Assembly (NCBI GenBank): GCA_026126205.1
Contig: JAHCJP010000006.1
Span: forward strand, 100,436-164,435
Source of the DNA: Maricaulaceae bacterium
Lineage (GTDB): Bacteria > Pseudomonadota > Alphaproteobacteria > Caulobacterales > Maricaulaceae
Direction: 5' to 3'
Length of the DNA stretch: 64,000 bases
In this document: piece by piece, positions 9,441 through 19,265 of the stretch
Position numbering within the stretch: position 1 is the stretch's first letter
Layout of the letters: each line of letters starts with the position of its first letter
Position numbers and translations under genes: made by a program
Notes under the pieces: generated by a model
Database searches by the model: none
What the model was told of the DNA's origin: nothing
What the model saw: the letters and a program-made list of their open reading frames with translations, nothing else

Positions 9441-10636
9441 CAGTCTCTCACTCTCCGTGGCGGCCGTGCAATCGACCCGTAGGATGGCCCCCCGCCAGCA
9501 ACCCCATCTTGAATCATGAAGAAAAAACAGGTCGTCATGCCTTCACGGCGGGCAGGTCGGCCATCGATGCGCATGGGTTCGTATCGCCATGTCGACATCG
9601 CGCGGCGGACACTGTTGTCAAACAGGCCGGCAGGAATGGAGCCGAGAATCTCGATATCGTCCACCCGGCCGGACTCGGTGACCGCAAAGCGGACCGCAAG
9701 CACGCCTTCGACCCCATTCCTCGCGGCCTCAAACGGGTACTCCGGTTCGGAACGCCGAAGCGGCCGCGCGTCATCCTCCGCTTCCGGAGGGGGCGGCTGA
9801 TGAAAAGAATATGCAATGTCATCCGTGAGGGACGACGTCCCTGCCAGTCGCAGCTCCACCTCGGCCCGATCAGTATCAGTGAGACGCTGGCTGACGAAGT
9901 CCGTCCATAGCGTCATGAGATCGGCGTTGCGCTCTCCTTGTGGGCCAAGTGAAACGTAAACCCTTCGCGCAATGACGAAATCGATGGCGGATTGCACCCT
10001 GTTCCCGTCGCCATATGCATGCAAACCAGCCAGATACACGGCGTTAGCGTAGGTCGCCGTCGCTCCTGCCCCTCCCCGAGCCAGCATTTCGGCCGCCTGG
10101 CGCGCCATAGGGCCAGCATCTCTGAACCGGCCGTTTTCGGCGTGATGGTATGCGGCCAGATACAGCACGTCCCCCGCCACGCGGTCGCTGACCTGGCCCG
10201 CTGGTGCGCCTTGCAGAATTTGCAGCGCCCGTTCGTTCTCGCGCTGGGCTGCGCGAACGTCGCCCGTGGCCAGTGCGCTCATGGCGACCCTCCAGCGCCG
10301 CCAGACGCGCTCGTCGGCCGGCTCATTCAGCGTATCGGCGATATCTGCGGCGCGCGTGAACGCGGCGCGGGCGTCGGTTTCACGACCCATGTTCAGCGCA
10401 AGATTGGCGAAATTCACCGCCAGCACGCCGATGGCGGCGGCGTCAATGTTTTCAGCTTCGGCGGCGCGCCACGCCTGCTCGGCCGCCGTCATCGCCGCCT
10501 CGCCGTTATTCGCCGCCAGCGCCTGCTCGTAGGCGACATAGGCGCGCGCGACGCTCTGCGGCAGCGCTTCATCCTGTCCTGCAACAGCCTTGGCGCTCAC
10601 CAGCGCCAGCGTCAGCACGATCACAAGGACTCTCAT
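9440..10636 (-). CDS. Exported helical-repeat protein with TonB-type C-terminal domain
   Basis: The protein (398 aa) has a signal peptide (residues 1 to about 19), an alpha-helical TPR-like region rich in Ala/Arg (about 25-270), and a TonB_C-like domain at about 294-375. The last shows EPEYPFEAARNGVEGVLAV, an FDNSVRRAM helix and TWRYEP. It lacks the N-terminal membrane anchor plus Pro-rich span of true TonB, so it is probably a soluble periplasmic protein. ATG 10636 has GGAAGAGG upstream and begins the signal peptide; the frame is open to 10699. It is a paralog of the genes at 11626 and 14468: all share an opening like LPQSVARAYVAYEQAL after the signal peptide. Ligand unknown. Confidence 0.82.
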   Translation of the reverse strand: MRVLVIVLTLALVSAKAVAGQDEALPQSVARAYVAYEQALAANNGEAAMTAAEQAWRAAEAENIDAAAIGVLAVNFANLALNMGRETDARAAFTRAADIADTLNEPADERVWRRWRVAMSALATGDVRAAQRENERALQILQGAPAGQVSDRVAGDVLYLAAYHHAENGRFRDAGPMARQAAEMLARGGAGATATYANAVYLAGLHAYGDGNRVQSAIDFVIARRVYVSLGPQGERNADLMTLWTDFVSQRLTDTDRAEVELRLAGTSSLTDDIAYSFHQPPPPEAEDDARPLRRSEPEYPFEAARNGVEGVLAVRFAVTESGRVDDIEILGSIPAGLFDNSVRRAMSTWRYEPMRIDGRPARREGMTTCFFFMIQDGVAGGGPSYGSIARPPRRVRD

Positions 10637-10717
10637 GGCCTCTTCCCCGGAAGAATTGCAGCCGGAGGTATTCTTCCGCCGCCACGCTCTCCGCCGCAAT
10701 GGGGAAAATTCGCCGCC

Positions 10718-11626
10718 TCAGCGCCGGTATGGCTGCGCGGAACTGTAGAAGATCACGGTCCGCACGTTGCGGCGCTCATGATTGCGGTCCGCGCCGACCC
10801 CCGGCGCGAAGGTCATACGCCCAATCTCCCGGCGCGCCTGCCCGCGTGAGACGCCCGGCGGCAGCTCGGCCAGAATTCTGACCTGCGCCGCGCCGCCAGA
10901 GGCCCGCACGTCGATCAGGGCGGCGACCATGCCGTCGGCCGCGTCCGGCGGCGGTCTGGGCTCGCCGAAGCTGCGGCCTTCGCCGCGCGGGCGCGGACGG
11001 TTTTCCCGGCCATCGGCGGCCCGGCGCCGCAACAACTCCACATACCCCGCATAGCCGAAGCGCGAACCGGCGATGCGCGCGTCCACCCGCGCCCGCTGGG
11101 GCGCATGCATGCCCTCGCGCACCCGCAACTGCCAGTCCCAGGCGCGCAGGGCCTGTTCACCCGCCTCATCACTGTCCGAACGCGCGAACACGCTGGCGGC
11201 GATGTGGAACAGATAGGCGGCGTGCTCCGGGTCGCGCCCGCGGGCGGCGGTATGCAGACCAGCCAGATGCGCGGCGGCGGCGAAAGACATGTCATGCTCC
11301 GCCCCCGCCGCCTCGAAGGCGCGCATCGCCGCATCCAGCAACGGGCCGATCTCGTCCACGCGCCCGGCCTCGGCGCCGATGCGGGCGGCCAGGAAGTGCA
11401 CGTCGCCATACACACCTTGCGGCAGGCTTCCCTCCGCCGTCTGCGCAGCGGCCAGCGCCGCGTCGATATTGCGCCGGGCGGCGGCGCGGTCACCGCTTTC
11501 GAAGGCCATCGCCGCGGCCTCATAGTCGCGGCGGATCTCCGCCTCCTGCGATTGCGCGCCGGCGGGCGGCGCCGCGAGCAGCAGGGTGATCGCGGCGATA
11601 ACGAATGCCCGCAACGGCACGATCAT
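10718..11626 (-). CDS. Exported helical-repeat protein with eroded TonB-type C-terminus
   Basis: Shorter paralog (302 aa) of the neighbouring TPR/TonB_C proteins. A signal peptide ends near APPAGA|QS and Ala-rich helices follow (about 30-190). The C-terminal part (about 225-300) keeps the beta pattern of TonB_C (MVAALIDVRASGGAAQVRIL, then MTFAPG) but has lost the YP...EG and WRYEP hallmarks. I chose ATG 11626, which forms TGATG with the upstream stop, the same coupling as at 9440; a GTG three bases earlier (11629) is possible. It is 81 nt before the next gene of the series. Confidence 0.75.
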   Translation of the reverse strand: MIVPLRAFVIAAITLLLAAPPAGAQSQEAEIRRDYEAAAMAFESGDRAAARRNIDAALAAAQTAEGSLPQGVYGDVHFLAARIGAEAGRVDEIGPLLDAAMRAFEAAGAEHDMSFAAAAHLAGLHTAARGRDPEHAAYLFHIAASVFARSDSDEAGEQALRAWDWQLRVREGMHAPQRARVDARIAGSRFGYAGYVELLRRRAADGRENRPRPRGEGRSFGEPRPPPDAADGMVAALIDVRASGGAAQVRILAELPPGVSRGQARREIGRMTFAPGVGADRNHERRNVRTVIFYSSAQPYRR

Positions 11627-12804
11627 CACCGTGGCGGATCCAGTTGGAAGTCAAAATAGGTCACGACACCTTCGCGCCGCACCGGAACCCCGTTCTCGAT
11701 CCGGGGTTCGTAACGCCAGCGCGCTATCGCCCGTTCGCACACCTCCTCGAACAATCCGGCCGGAGCGGCGGCGGCTATACGAATGTTGTCCGTTCTTCCA
11801 GTTTCGGTGACGTCGAATACTGCGAGGACCACGCCTTCTATCCCGGCCATCGCCGCGCGCTGGGGATATTCCGGGCTCCGGCGTTGAACCGGACGCGCCT
11901 CGCGATTGTTTTCGTCCTCCACAAGCGGCTCGCGCTGCTCAGCCGCCTCGCGCACCTCATCGGGAAGAGTGAGCTGTATGGATTCATAGTCGGCGGCGGC
12001 ATAAGGCGAAGCGGCGATGCGCGCCGCCAGCGCCGCGCGCTCCCCCGTGCTCATCCGCTCACGCAACATGCGAATCCAGAACAAGCACGTCAGGGCGTCC
12101 GCATGCGCCATTTCGCTCTGAGCGAAACGGTTTGCGGCGACATGGAAGTCATACCCCGCCTGCACATTGTCCCGCGCGAAGACCGAGGCGACGCCCGCCA
12201 TATAACTGGCGCTGGCGAAGATCGGTTCGTTCTGGCGGCCGGCGCGTTCGATCATCTCCACGGCCCTGCGGGTTGAATCCCGCATCCTTCTGATCTGCCC
12301 GGCCTCTCTTTGCAGCCGCACCGCCATGAACAGGATGTCGCTGGCGAGGTGATCGTCGATCGCGGCCGGGTTGCGCTCCAGAAGCTGCATGGCCAGGTCG
12401 TTGTCGGTGCGCGCCGCGCGCCCGTCGCCCTGCGCCAGCGCCGCGGCCCCCGCCATCCAGCGCCGCCAGGCGCGCTCCGCCGGCGGCTCCGGAATCGCGT
12501 CGGCGATGGCGGCGGCGCGCAGGAAAGCCGGGCGGGCGTCCGCCGACCGGCCCATGTTGAAGGCGAGATCGCCGTAATTGGCCGCCAGCACGCCGATCAG
12601 CGCGCGGTCGATCCGCGCCGTCTCGGCCTCCCGCCAGGCGGTCGACGCCGCGGCCAGCGCCGCCGGCCAGTCACCCGTCTCCATCGCCGCCTGATAGGCC
12701 ACATACGGTTCGGCGACGCTGTCCGGCAGATCGTCGGCGGCGGCGGGCGCCAGCGCCAGCGCCAGCCACAAGGTTGACGAAACGGCGAAGGCCAGGAGTT
12801 TCAT
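11626..12804 (-). CDS. Exported helical-repeat protein with TonB-type C-terminal domain
   Basis: The protein (392 aa) has a signal peptide (ends near APAAA|DD), then LPDSVAEPYVAYQAAMETGD, a stretch nearly repeated in two paralogs here, then TPR-like helices to about 290. The TonB_C-like domain at about 308-392 shows RSPEYPQRAAMAGIEGVVLA and RWRYEP. ATG 12804 follows GAGAGGGGAACC and begins the signal peptide; the open frame to 12891 adds no plausible sequence. It is co-directional with and 115 nt downstream of the halogenase-family gene. It has no proline-rich or membrane-spanning region typical of energy-coupling TonB. Confidence 0.82.
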   Translation of the reverse strand: MKLLAFAVSSTLWLALALAPAAADDLPDSVAEPYVAYQAAMETGDWPAALAAASTAWREAETARIDRALIGVLAANYGDLAFNMGRSADARPAFLRAAAIADAIPEPPAERAWRRWMAGAAALAQGDGRAARTDNDLAMQLLERNPAAIDDHLASDILFMAVRLQREAGQIRRMRDSTRRAVEMIERAGRQNEPIFASASYMAGVASVFARDNVQAGYDFHVAANRFAQSEMAHADALTCLFWIRMLRERMSTGERAALAARIAASPYAAADYESIQLTLPDEVREAAEQREPLVEDENNREARPVQRRSPEYPQRAAMAGIEGVVLAVFDVTETGRTDNIRIAAAAPAGLFEEVCERAIARWRYEPRIENGVPVRREGVVTYFDFQLDPPR

Positions 12805-12919
12805 GCCGGTTCCCCTCTCTCCATTGATCAGTTCTCTGGTGCGCGCAGCCTGAAGTGAAAGCTCGGCATTTTTGTCTGAAATCCCAGTCAAGGCAAATCC
12901 ACGCGCGGGTTTCGCCCGG

Positions 12920-14440
12920 TCAAGGCGCCGCGAGCGCCCCGGAGGAGCAGTATCCGTGTATGAACTGCGCGTGCGCAGGCATCGATTCCGCCGCCTCGCG
13001 GATCATGCGTTTGGCCAATCCCAAGTGTTCGCGGATGCGGTCCAGCGAAACCATGTCAGCCAGCGGGTCATACATTTCCGGCATGACGTTCTGGCCCAAC
13101 AGGACCGCTTGCCAGCTGGTGGGGGCGAACAATTCGCCCTCGGCCTGCACCATGCGGCCGCGGCTGCGGAACAGCTCCATGCGGTGGCGCAACGTGTCCG
13201 GGATGTTCATTTCGCGGCATTCGCGCCACAGCGGCGCATCGTCGCGTTCGTTGGCGTGGTAGTGCAGGATGATGAAGTCGCGGATGCGTTCGAACTCCTG
13301 GATCGCGCCGCGATTGTATTCCTCGATGTCGGCCGGGTTGAACTCCCGCGCCGGAAGCAGCGTCATCAGCCGCGCGATGCCGCTCTGGATCAAATGGATG
13401 GATGTGGACTCCAGCGGCTCCATGAAGCCCGAGGCCAGCCCCAGCGCCACGCAGTTGCGGTTCCAGAACTTTTTCCGCCGTCCGGTGACGAAACGCAGGA
13501 AATTCGGCTCCGCCAGGCGCTCGCCGTCCAGATTGGCGAACAGTTTCGCCGCCGCCTCGTCGTCGCTGATGTGGCGGCTGCAATAGACATAGCCGTTGCC
13601 GATGCGGTGCTGCAGCGGGATGCGCCATTGCCAACCGGCCTCGCGCGCGGTGGAGACCGTATAGGGCGTCAGCGCGCCCGCGCTCTTGCATGGAACCGCC
13701 ACCGCCCGGTCGCAGGGCAGCCAGTGCGTCCAGTCCTCGTACCCGGTCTTCAGCGCCTGCTCGATCAGCAGGCCGCGAAAGCCGGAGCAATCGATGAAAA
13801 TATCCGCTTCCATCCGCCGCCCGTCATCCAGCGTCACCGCCTCGATGAAGCCGTCTTCACCACGCAAGGCGACGTCCGTCACCTTGCCCTCGACGCGCTC
13901 CACGCCCCGCGCCTCGGCGTAGCGGCGCAGATAGCGCGCATATAACGAGGCGTCGAAATGGAACGCGTAGGCCAGGTGGGACAGCGGCGATTTCGGATCG
14001 CCGGACGGGTGTTTGAACCGGCCGAGCTTTCCGGCCACGGCGGCGATGAAATAATCCTCGAACGGGGTGTCGTCGCCTTGCGCGCGCAGCCGCAGCCAGC
14101 ACTGGTGGAAGGGCGCCATGTCCAGGCCCGTCGGCGGCAGGCCGAAGGGATGGATGTAGAAATGCCCAAGCCGCGTCCAGTCGCGAAAGCCGATGCCCAG
14201 CTTGTAGGTGCCTTGCGTCTCGCGCATGAACTCGGCCTCGTCGAGGCCGAGGAAACGGTTGTAGATGTGCAGCATCGGGATCGTCGCCTCGCCGACGCCG
14301 ACCGTTCCGATCTGTTCGGATTCCACCAGCCGTATCTTGTAGGGCTGCCCCTGCAGCAGGCGCGACAACGCCGCCGCCGCCATCCACCCCGCAGTGCCGC
14401 CGCCGATGATGGCGATGCTGTCTATCGGCTTGTTGTCCAC
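12920..14440 (-). CDS. Flavin-dependent tryptophan halogenase family protein
   Basis: The protein (506 aa) binds FAD through GGGTAGW at residues 13-19. It carries the family motif WQWRIP at 270-275 (WxWxIP, which blocks monooxygenase chemistry). Residues equivalent to the PrnA catalytic pair appear present: Lys80 in TYKLGIGF and Glu344 in PLESTS. It should use FADH2 from a separate reductase to halogenate an indole or another aromatic, but the substrate is unknown. Many family members in Caulobacterales and sphingomonads sit by TonB-dependent receptor genes rather than antibiotic clusters. The start is GTG 14440, preceded by a GGGGGAT stretch; an ATG at 14448 is out of frame. It lies 27 nt after the TonB_C-type gene at 14468. 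Confidence 0.88.
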   Translation of the reverse strand: MDNKPIDSIAIIGGGTAGWMAAAALSRLLQGQPYKIRLVESEQIGTVGVGEATIPMLHIYNRFLGLDEAEFMRETQGTYKLGIGFRDWTRLGHFYIHPFGLPPTGLDMAPFHQCWLRLRAQGDDTPFEDYFIAAVAGKLGRFKHPSGDPKSPLSHLAYAFHFDASLYARYLRRYAEARGVERVEGKVTDVALRGEDGFIEAVTLDDGRRMEADIFIDCSGFRGLLIEQALKTGYEDWTHWLPCDRAVAVPCKSAGALTPYTVSTAREAGWQWRIPLQHRIGNGYVYCSRHISDDEAAAKLFANLDGERLAEPNFLRFVTGRRKKFWNRNCVALGLASGFMEPLESTSIHLIQSGIARLMTLLPAREFNPADIEEYNRGAIQEFERIRDFIILHYHANERDDAPLWRECREMNIPDTLRHRMELFRSRGRMVQAEGELFAPTSWQAVLLGQNVMPEMYDPLADMVSLDRIREHLGLAKRMIREAAESMPAHAQFIHGYCSSGALAAP

Positions 14441-14467
14441 GCTCTCATCCCCCTGCGCCTTGGGCGC

Positions 14468-15673
14468 TCAGTCCTGACCAAAACCGGCCATGCTTGAAAA
14501 TACGTAGGCGCCCACACGCGCGCCCCGGCCGCGGCTCTCGAATTCAGATATGACGAAACCGTCCCATTCGGTCATTTCGACCGGGGCGCCGTCCAGCCGG
14601 CACTGCGGCCTGAACACCAGCCCGACCAGGTTGCGCTCGGAAGCCGTACGATATTCGATTCTGCTCGGCCGCCCTGCGGATTCGGCCTCATCCAGCCGCG
14701 CCCGCCCGCCTTCAGGCATCACCCGGAACCGTAGCCTGACCAGGCCTGACCAGTGACCTCGTTCCAGAGCTCTTGGCGGATATAATGGCGGCCCCCATTC
14801 CAGGACCTGCGGACGGCGAAACAGATACGCGCACCAAGCCTGCTCGGCGGATCCTGAGAAGTAAGAGCGGCCGCTGCCCCTGTCCTGATAACCACGCCAA
14901 AGGATCAGCGACACGCGCTCTAAAAGCGCGTCGTAAAGGCCTGCAGCCTCGGCTTCCCCGACCCCGTCCATGGCGCCCACAATCGCCGACGCCTCACGCA
15001 CAACGGCCAAGGCTTCCTGCCAGTCTTCTTCAGCGATGGCGTGCTCCAGCAAACCAACCTGCGCGTTGACATAGTCACGGGCGCCGGAAGAGCCCCTCGA
15101 CAGCGCCGCATCGGCCATGCCCCTCAAGGAGTCGTTATCGGGACTGGCTGGCGTTGGCGATACACGCACGCCAAGACTGGGGGCATCCACCTGGCCCGCC
15201 CGCAGCAGGTCGGCATGACGTGCGTTTCCGGCGTCGAACAGGCGCGCCAGAAGTAACCGTCGCGCTGGAATCAGGGTCACGTAATCCAGCGACAGCCGCG
15301 CGGCTGTCACAGCGCGCTCCAGCAACGCCTGTTCGTCTCCCCCCGCGCCTTGCCAGCGTGCGATTTCTGCAGCCACCAGGGCGACCTCAGCCACGTCACG
15401 CCAATCGCCAGCCTGTTCGGCGGCGGCGACAGCATTGACGCCAAGCGTCAGCATGATCGTGTCGGAAAGCCCGGCTGCCTGCGCGGCGGCGAAGGCCTGA
15501 AGCGCTGCGGCGCGCGCGGCGGCCGCATCCTGAGCCGCCACCGCCTGCTCATAGGCCAGATAGGGCCCGGCCACAGCCGGGGGTATCACCTCGTCCTGCG
15601 TCGCGGCGACGGCGGCATGGCAGACAGTCACACCTGCCGCCATAAACATGCGTATCACCCAGCCCAAATTCAT
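14468..15673 (-). CDS. Exported helical-repeat protein, TonB_C-like paralog
   Basis: The protein (401 aa) has a signal peptide (about 1-24, ending AAVAA|TQ), followed by [20 protein letters not shown], which matches its paralogs at 9440 and 11626. Ala-rich helices run to about 260. The C-terminal region (about 285-385) keeps [20 protein letters not shown] and a strand-helix pattern like TonB_C but lacks the WRYEP signature. It is first in the minus-strand run that continues through the halogenase-family gene. An internal ATG at residue 9 is an alternative start. Role unknown; context suggests a shared periplasmic pathway with the halogenase-family protein. Confidence 0.78.
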   Translation of the reverse strand: MNLGWVIRMFMAAGVTVCHAAVAATQDEVIPPAVAGPYLAYEQAVAAQDAAAARAAALQAFAAAQAAGLSDTIMLTLGVNAVAAAEQAGDWRDVAEVALVAAEIARWQGAGGDEQALLERAVTAARLSLDYVTLIPARRLLLARLFDAGNARHADLLRAGQVDAPSLGVRVSPTPASPDNDSLRGMADAALSRGSSGARDYVNAQVGLLEHAIAEEDWQEALAVVREASAIVGAMDGVGEAEAAGLYDALLERVSLILWRGYQDRGSGRSYFSGSAEQAWCAYLFRRPQVLEWGPPLYPPRALERGHWSGLVRLRFRVMPEGGRARLDEAESAGRPSRIEYRTASERNLVGLVFRPQCRLDGAPVEMTEWDGFVISEFESRGRGARVGAYVFSSMAGFGQD

Positions 15674-15750
15674 GGCGGCGATCCTGCCCCGAAATCCCGC
15701 CGCAGCAAACCCTGCTTGGGCGCGGCGGCGCGGGGCGCTATGTAGGCGCG

Positions 15751-17145
15751 ATGAAACCTGTCCACATCATCGGCGGCGGTCTCGCCGGGTCCGAGGCCGC
15801 CTGGCAGATCGCCCGGGCCGGCGTGCCCGTGGTGCTGCACGAGATGCGCCCGGCGCGCGGCACCGAGGCGCACAAGACGGACGGGCTGGCCGAGCTGGTC
15901 TGCTCCAACTCCTTCCGTTCCGACGATGCGGCGAACAACGCCGTCGGCCTGCTGCATGAAGAGATGCGGCGGCTGGACGGGCTGATCATCGCCATGGGCG
16001 GCCAGCACCGCCTGCCCGCGGGGGGCGCGCTGGCCGTGGACCGCGACGGCTTTTCGGCGGCGGTGACGCAGGCGCTGCAAAGCCATCCGCTGGTCGAGAT
16101 CCGGCGCGAGGAGATGGCGGGCCTGCCCCCGGCGGACTGGGACAGCGTCATCATCGCCACCGGCCCCCTCACCTCTCCGGCGCTGGGCCAGGCGATTCTC
16201 GACCTGACCGGCGAGGACGCGCTGGCCTTCTTCGACGCCATCGCCCCCATCGTGCACCGCGACAGCGTCAACATGGGCGTGGCCTGGATGCAGTCGCGCT
16301 ATGACAAGGGCGACACCGAGGCCGACAAGGCCGCCTATATCAACTGCCCGATGGACCGGGCGCAGTATGATGACTTCATCGACGCCCTGCTGGCCGCGCC
16401 GAAGACCGAATTCAAGGAATGGGAGGCGAACACCCCCTATTTCGAGGGCTGCCTGCCCATCGAGGTGATGGCCGAACGCGGGCGCGAGACGCTGCGCCAC
16501 GGGCCGATGAAGCCCTTTGGCCTCACCAACGCCCACCGGCCTGACGACAAACCCTACGCCGTGGTCCAGCTTCGCCAGGACAACGCGCTAGGCACGCTGT
16601 TCAACATGGTCGGCTTTCAGACCAAGCTGAAATACGGCGCCCAGACCGACATTTTCCGCATGATCCCGGGGCTGGAGGAAGCGCAGTTCGCGCGCCTGGG
16701 CGGCATTCACCGCAACACCTTCCTGAACTCGCCGAAACTGCTGGACGCGCAATTGCGGCTGAAGGCGCGCCCGGCCCTGCGCTTCGCCGGGCAGGTGATC
16801 GGGGTTGAAGGCTATGTCGAATCCGCGGCCATGGGCCTGCTGGCTGGGCGCTTCGCCGCCGCCGAGCGGCTGGGCCGCCGCCTCGCCCCGCCGCCGCCGG
16901 AAACGGCGCTCGGCGCGCTGGTGAACCATGTCACCGGCGGCCATGTCAGCGGCGGCAAGGGATCGTTCCAGCCGATGAACGTCAATTTCGGCCTGTTCCC
17001 TGAAATCGCGGCGCCGAAGACGGACGCGGAAGGTAAACGCATCAAGGGCAAAGCCAAATCCGCCGCCCGCAAACAGGCGATTAGCGCCCGGGCGCTGGCC
17101 GCCCTCGACCAGTGGCGGACCGAGGCCGCCATCGCCGCGGAATGA
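15751..17145 (+). CDS. trmFO: Methylenetetrahydrofolate-tRNA-(uracil-5-)-methyltransferase TrmFO
   Basis: TrmFO (464 aa) makes 5-methyluridine at position 54 of tRNA, using methylenetetrahydrofolate as carbon donor and FAD. It opens [20 protein letters not shown] (FAD-binding) and has the family segments [19 protein letters not shown] and [19 protein letters not shown]. Length is typical. The C-terminus ends in a basic [10 protein letters not shown] stretch. It overlaps the next gene by an ATGA, and its start is 77 nt from the divergent gene at 15673. Confidence 0.97.
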   Translation: MKPVHIIGGGLAGSEAAWQIARAGVPVVLHEMRPARGTEAHKTDGLAELVCSNSFRSDDAANNAVGLLHEEMRRLDGLIIAMGGQHRLPAGGALAVDRDGFSAAVTQALQSHPLVEIRREEMAGLPPADWDSVIIATGPLTSPALGQAILDLTGEDALAFFDAIAPIVHRDSVNMGVAWMQSRYDKGDTEADKAAYINCPMDRAQYDDFIDALLAAPKTEFKEWEANTPYFEGCLPIEVMAERGRETLRHGPMKPFGLTNAHRPDDKPYAVVQLRQDNALGTLFNMVGFQTKLKYGAQTDIFRMIPGLEEAQFARLGGIHRNTFLNSPKLLDAQLRLKARPALRFAGQVIGVEGYVESAAMGLLAGRFAAAERLGRRLAPPPPETALGALVNHVTGGHVSGGKGSFQPMNVNFGLFPEIAAPKTDAEGKRIKGKAKSAARKQAISARALAALDQWRTEAAIAAE

Positions 17146-17687
17146 GCGTCTTCATCGCCCTGTTGCGCGGCATTAATGTCGGCGGCCATCGCAAGGTCCC
17201 GATGGCGGAGTTGCGGGCCCTGCTGGCCGGGCTGGGCTATGCCGGCGTGAAAACCCATGTGCAGAGCGGCAACGCCGTGTTCCGCGCCCCCGGCGCGGCG
17301 GAAGAGGTCGGCGCGGCCCTTGAAGCGGCGCTGGAGGCCCGTTTCGGCTTCGTGGTCGAGACCTTCGTGTTTCCGCTGGCGCAATGGCGGGACATCGTCG
17401 CCGCCAACCCGTTTCCGGAAAACGCCCAGGACCCGACGAAACTGGTGGTGATGCTAACGCGCGCGCCGCCTGTGGCGGAACAGCTTGCGCCGCTTCACGC
17501 CGCGCGGACGGGGGATGAGGCGTTGCAGATCGCGGCCGGCGCACTGTTCCTGAAACTGCCCGAGGGGCAGGGCCAGTCGAAACTCGCCGAAACCACGATG
17601 CGTGTCTTCAAGGGCGCCGGCACCGCCCGCAACTGGCGAACCATGGTCACACTGCTGGATATGGGCGAGGCGCTGGCGGCGGAATAG
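17142..17687 (+). CDS. DUF1697 family protein
   Basis: The protein (181 aa) starts [20 protein letters not shown], the family signature, with [10 protein letters not shown] following. DUF1697 proteins are small soluble bacterial proteins without an established reaction. ATG 17142 overlaps the trmFO stop as ATGA; the open frame ten codons upstream lies inside trmFO. The stop codon abuts the stop of the convergent gene at 17688 with no gap. Confidence 0.9.
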   Translation: MSVFIALLRGINVGGHRKVPMAELRALLAGLGYAGVKTHVQSGNAVFRAPGAAEEVGAALEAALEARFGFVVETFVFPLAQWRDIVAANPFPENAQDPTKLVVMLTRAPPVAEQLAPLHAARTGDEALQIAAGALFLKLPEGQGQSKLAETTMRVFKGAGTARNWRTMVTLLDMGEALAAE

Positions 17688-18548
17688 CTAGAACCGCCCC
17701 GTCAGACTGGCCGCCACCAGCCGCGCCTGCCGCGCCAGCAGCGGGCGTTCGGCCGGTTCGCGATAGGGGTCTTCCAGCCGCCGCAGGCGCTTGAGGTATC
17801 CGGCGCACAGCGCGGCGTAGCCCGCGGCCGGGAACAGCGCCGGCGGCAGGGCGCGAGCCATCGCCTTCATCTCATTCACCGCCGCGTCCGCCGCATCCAG
17901 CAGCGGCGTCAGGGCGGCTCTGGCCTTTTCCGGTTCGCGCCCGCTGGTCAGGCGGGCGGGCGTCAGCCCGAGGTCCGCCATCACGTCCGCCGCGACCGGG
18001 GCCCGCCCGCGCCCGGCCAGAACCGGAAACGCGCGCGCCAGCCCGGTCAGCCCCCAGGCCCGCCCGGCGGCGGCCAGCGCGGCTTCCGTTTCCGGTGTCA
18101 GCGCCTCGTCCGGCGCGCAGGCCCGCGCCGCAAGCCGCATCAGCGCCCCGGCGGTGGCGGCGGCGTAGGCGCTCATCGCCGCCATGTCCGCAAAGGGTTC
18201 AGAATCCGCGTCACGTTCGCGCGCATCGATCAGCGAAAGCAGGGCCGCCCTGTCCGGCGCGTCCGGCCCGGCGGTCCAGCGCGCCAGCGCCTCCATGGCG
18301 TCATGGCGGCGGACCTGTGGCGGATCAGCGTAAAGGTCTTCAACCGCGTCGCGCAGCCATTGCAGGCGCATTTGCGCGATCACCGGTTCCGAGGCGCGCT
18401 CGCCCGCGCGGGCGATTTCATGGTGAAAGGCGTAAAGCGCGAACAACCGCGCCCGGGCGGGAGGCGGAGCGAACAGCGCCGCCAGCCGCCGGTCGGGGTC
18501 ATGACGGGCGAGCAGCGCGTCGATCGCGTCCGCGCCGCCGCCCGTCAT
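17688..18548 (-). CDS. Squalene/phytoene synthase family protein
   Basis: The protein (286 aa) has the all-alpha isoprenoid-synthase fold of the family: YAFHHEIARA near residue 55 and QMRLQWLRDAVEDLYAD, which resembles the short NDUFAF6-like group found in alphaproteobacteria. The canonical pair of DxxxD prenyl-diphosphate motifs is not clearly intact, so synthase activity is doubtful and an assembly-factor-like role is possible. It is 10 nt downstream of the PuuD-like gene and probably in its transcript. Confidence 0.8.
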   Translation of the reverse strand: MTGGGADAIDALLARHDPDRRLAALFAPPPARARLFALYAFHHEIARAGERASEPVIAQMRLQWLRDAVEDLYADPPQVRRHDAMEALARWTAGPDAPDRAALLSLIDARERDADSEPFADMAAMSAYAAATAGALMRLAARACAPDEALTPETEAALAAAGRAWGLTGLARAFPVLAGRGRAPVAADVMADLGLTPARLTSGREPEKARAALTPLLDAADAAVNEMKAMARALPPALFPAAGYAALCAGYLKRLRRLEDPYREPAERPLLARQARLVAASLTGRF

Positions 18549-18558
18549 CTATGCCCCC

Positions 18559-19173
18559 TTACGAGATGCCGAACAGCGACTGCGCCCCGGCCATCGCCAC
18601 CAGCATCGGCAGCGACAGCAGCGTGTTGGTGCGCGAGAACAGCATCGCCGTCTTCGCGGATTTGGCCTTGTCGGCGCCCTCGCGCTCGACAAGACCCAGC
18701 GCGATCTGCTGGTTCGGCCAGATCACGAACCAGACATTGAAGGCCATGATCAGCGCCAGCCACATGCCGATGCCGATGAAGATATGCCCCGGCACCGCGA
18801 AGCCGGCCGTAGCGCCCAGCGCCAGCGCGTCGACGATATAACCGTTCAGCCACGCCAGGATCAGGCCGGTCAGCACGGTGGCGGCGGCGGCCCAGCGGAA
18901 CCAGAACAGCGCCTTGGGCGCGATGTGTTTCGAGATGGCGGGTTTCTGCTCGTCCGGGATCGACGGCATGGTCGGGATCTGGACGAAGTTGAAATACCAC
19001 AGCAGCCCGATCCACATCACGCCGGATACGACGTGCGCCCAGCGGGTGACAACACCCCAGAAGCGCTGGTCGAAAGCCGCGTCGGTGGTGAAGATGAACG
19101 CCAGCAGCAGGATGACCGCCAGCGCGATTGAGATATGCACCGTGGTGCGAAGATTGCCGAGAATTGCGGCCAT
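18559..19173 (-). CDS. Urate hydroxylase PuuD N-terminal-type membrane protein
   Basis: The protein (204 aa) has about five membrane helices and matches the urate-oxidase N-terminal membrane domain type. RWAHVVSGVMWIGLLWYFNF contains a His that could ligate haem, and WPNQQIALGLVE is family-like. The C-terminal cytochrome c domain of full PuuD is absent, and no purine catabolic gene is nearby. Urate oxidation is therefore not supported here; a short respiratory or haem membrane protein is a fair description. Confidence 0.75.
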   Translation of the reverse strand: MAAILGNLRTTVHISIALAVILLLAFIFTTDAAFDQRFWGVVTRWAHVVSGVMWIGLLWYFNFVQIPTMPSIPDEQKPAISKHIAPKALFWFRWAAAATVLTGLILAWLNGYIVDALALGATAGFAVPGHIFIGIGMWLALIMAFNVWFVIWPNQQIALGLVEREGADKAKSAKTAMLFSRTNTLLSLPMLVAMAGAQSLFGIS

Positions 19174-19265
19174 GGGTCAGCCCCTCCGATTCGCTTGACG
19201 GACGAAGGATAAGGCCAGCGCCGGGCGCCTTAAAACCCCAAACTGGAAATGGCTTTCCGGTCGGG

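Noticed and set aside
9440..15673. Classical TonB energy transducers
   Set aside because: None has the N-terminal anchor plus proline-rich span; they have cleavable signal peptides and helical repeats instead.
18559..19173. Complete urate hydroxylase PuuD
   Set aside because: Only the membrane domain is present; the cytochrome c domain and purine catabolism neighbours are missing.
19200..19265. Terminator after secF
   Set aside because: Only a five-base stem (GGAAA/TTTCC) followed by an interrupted T stretch; not convincing.
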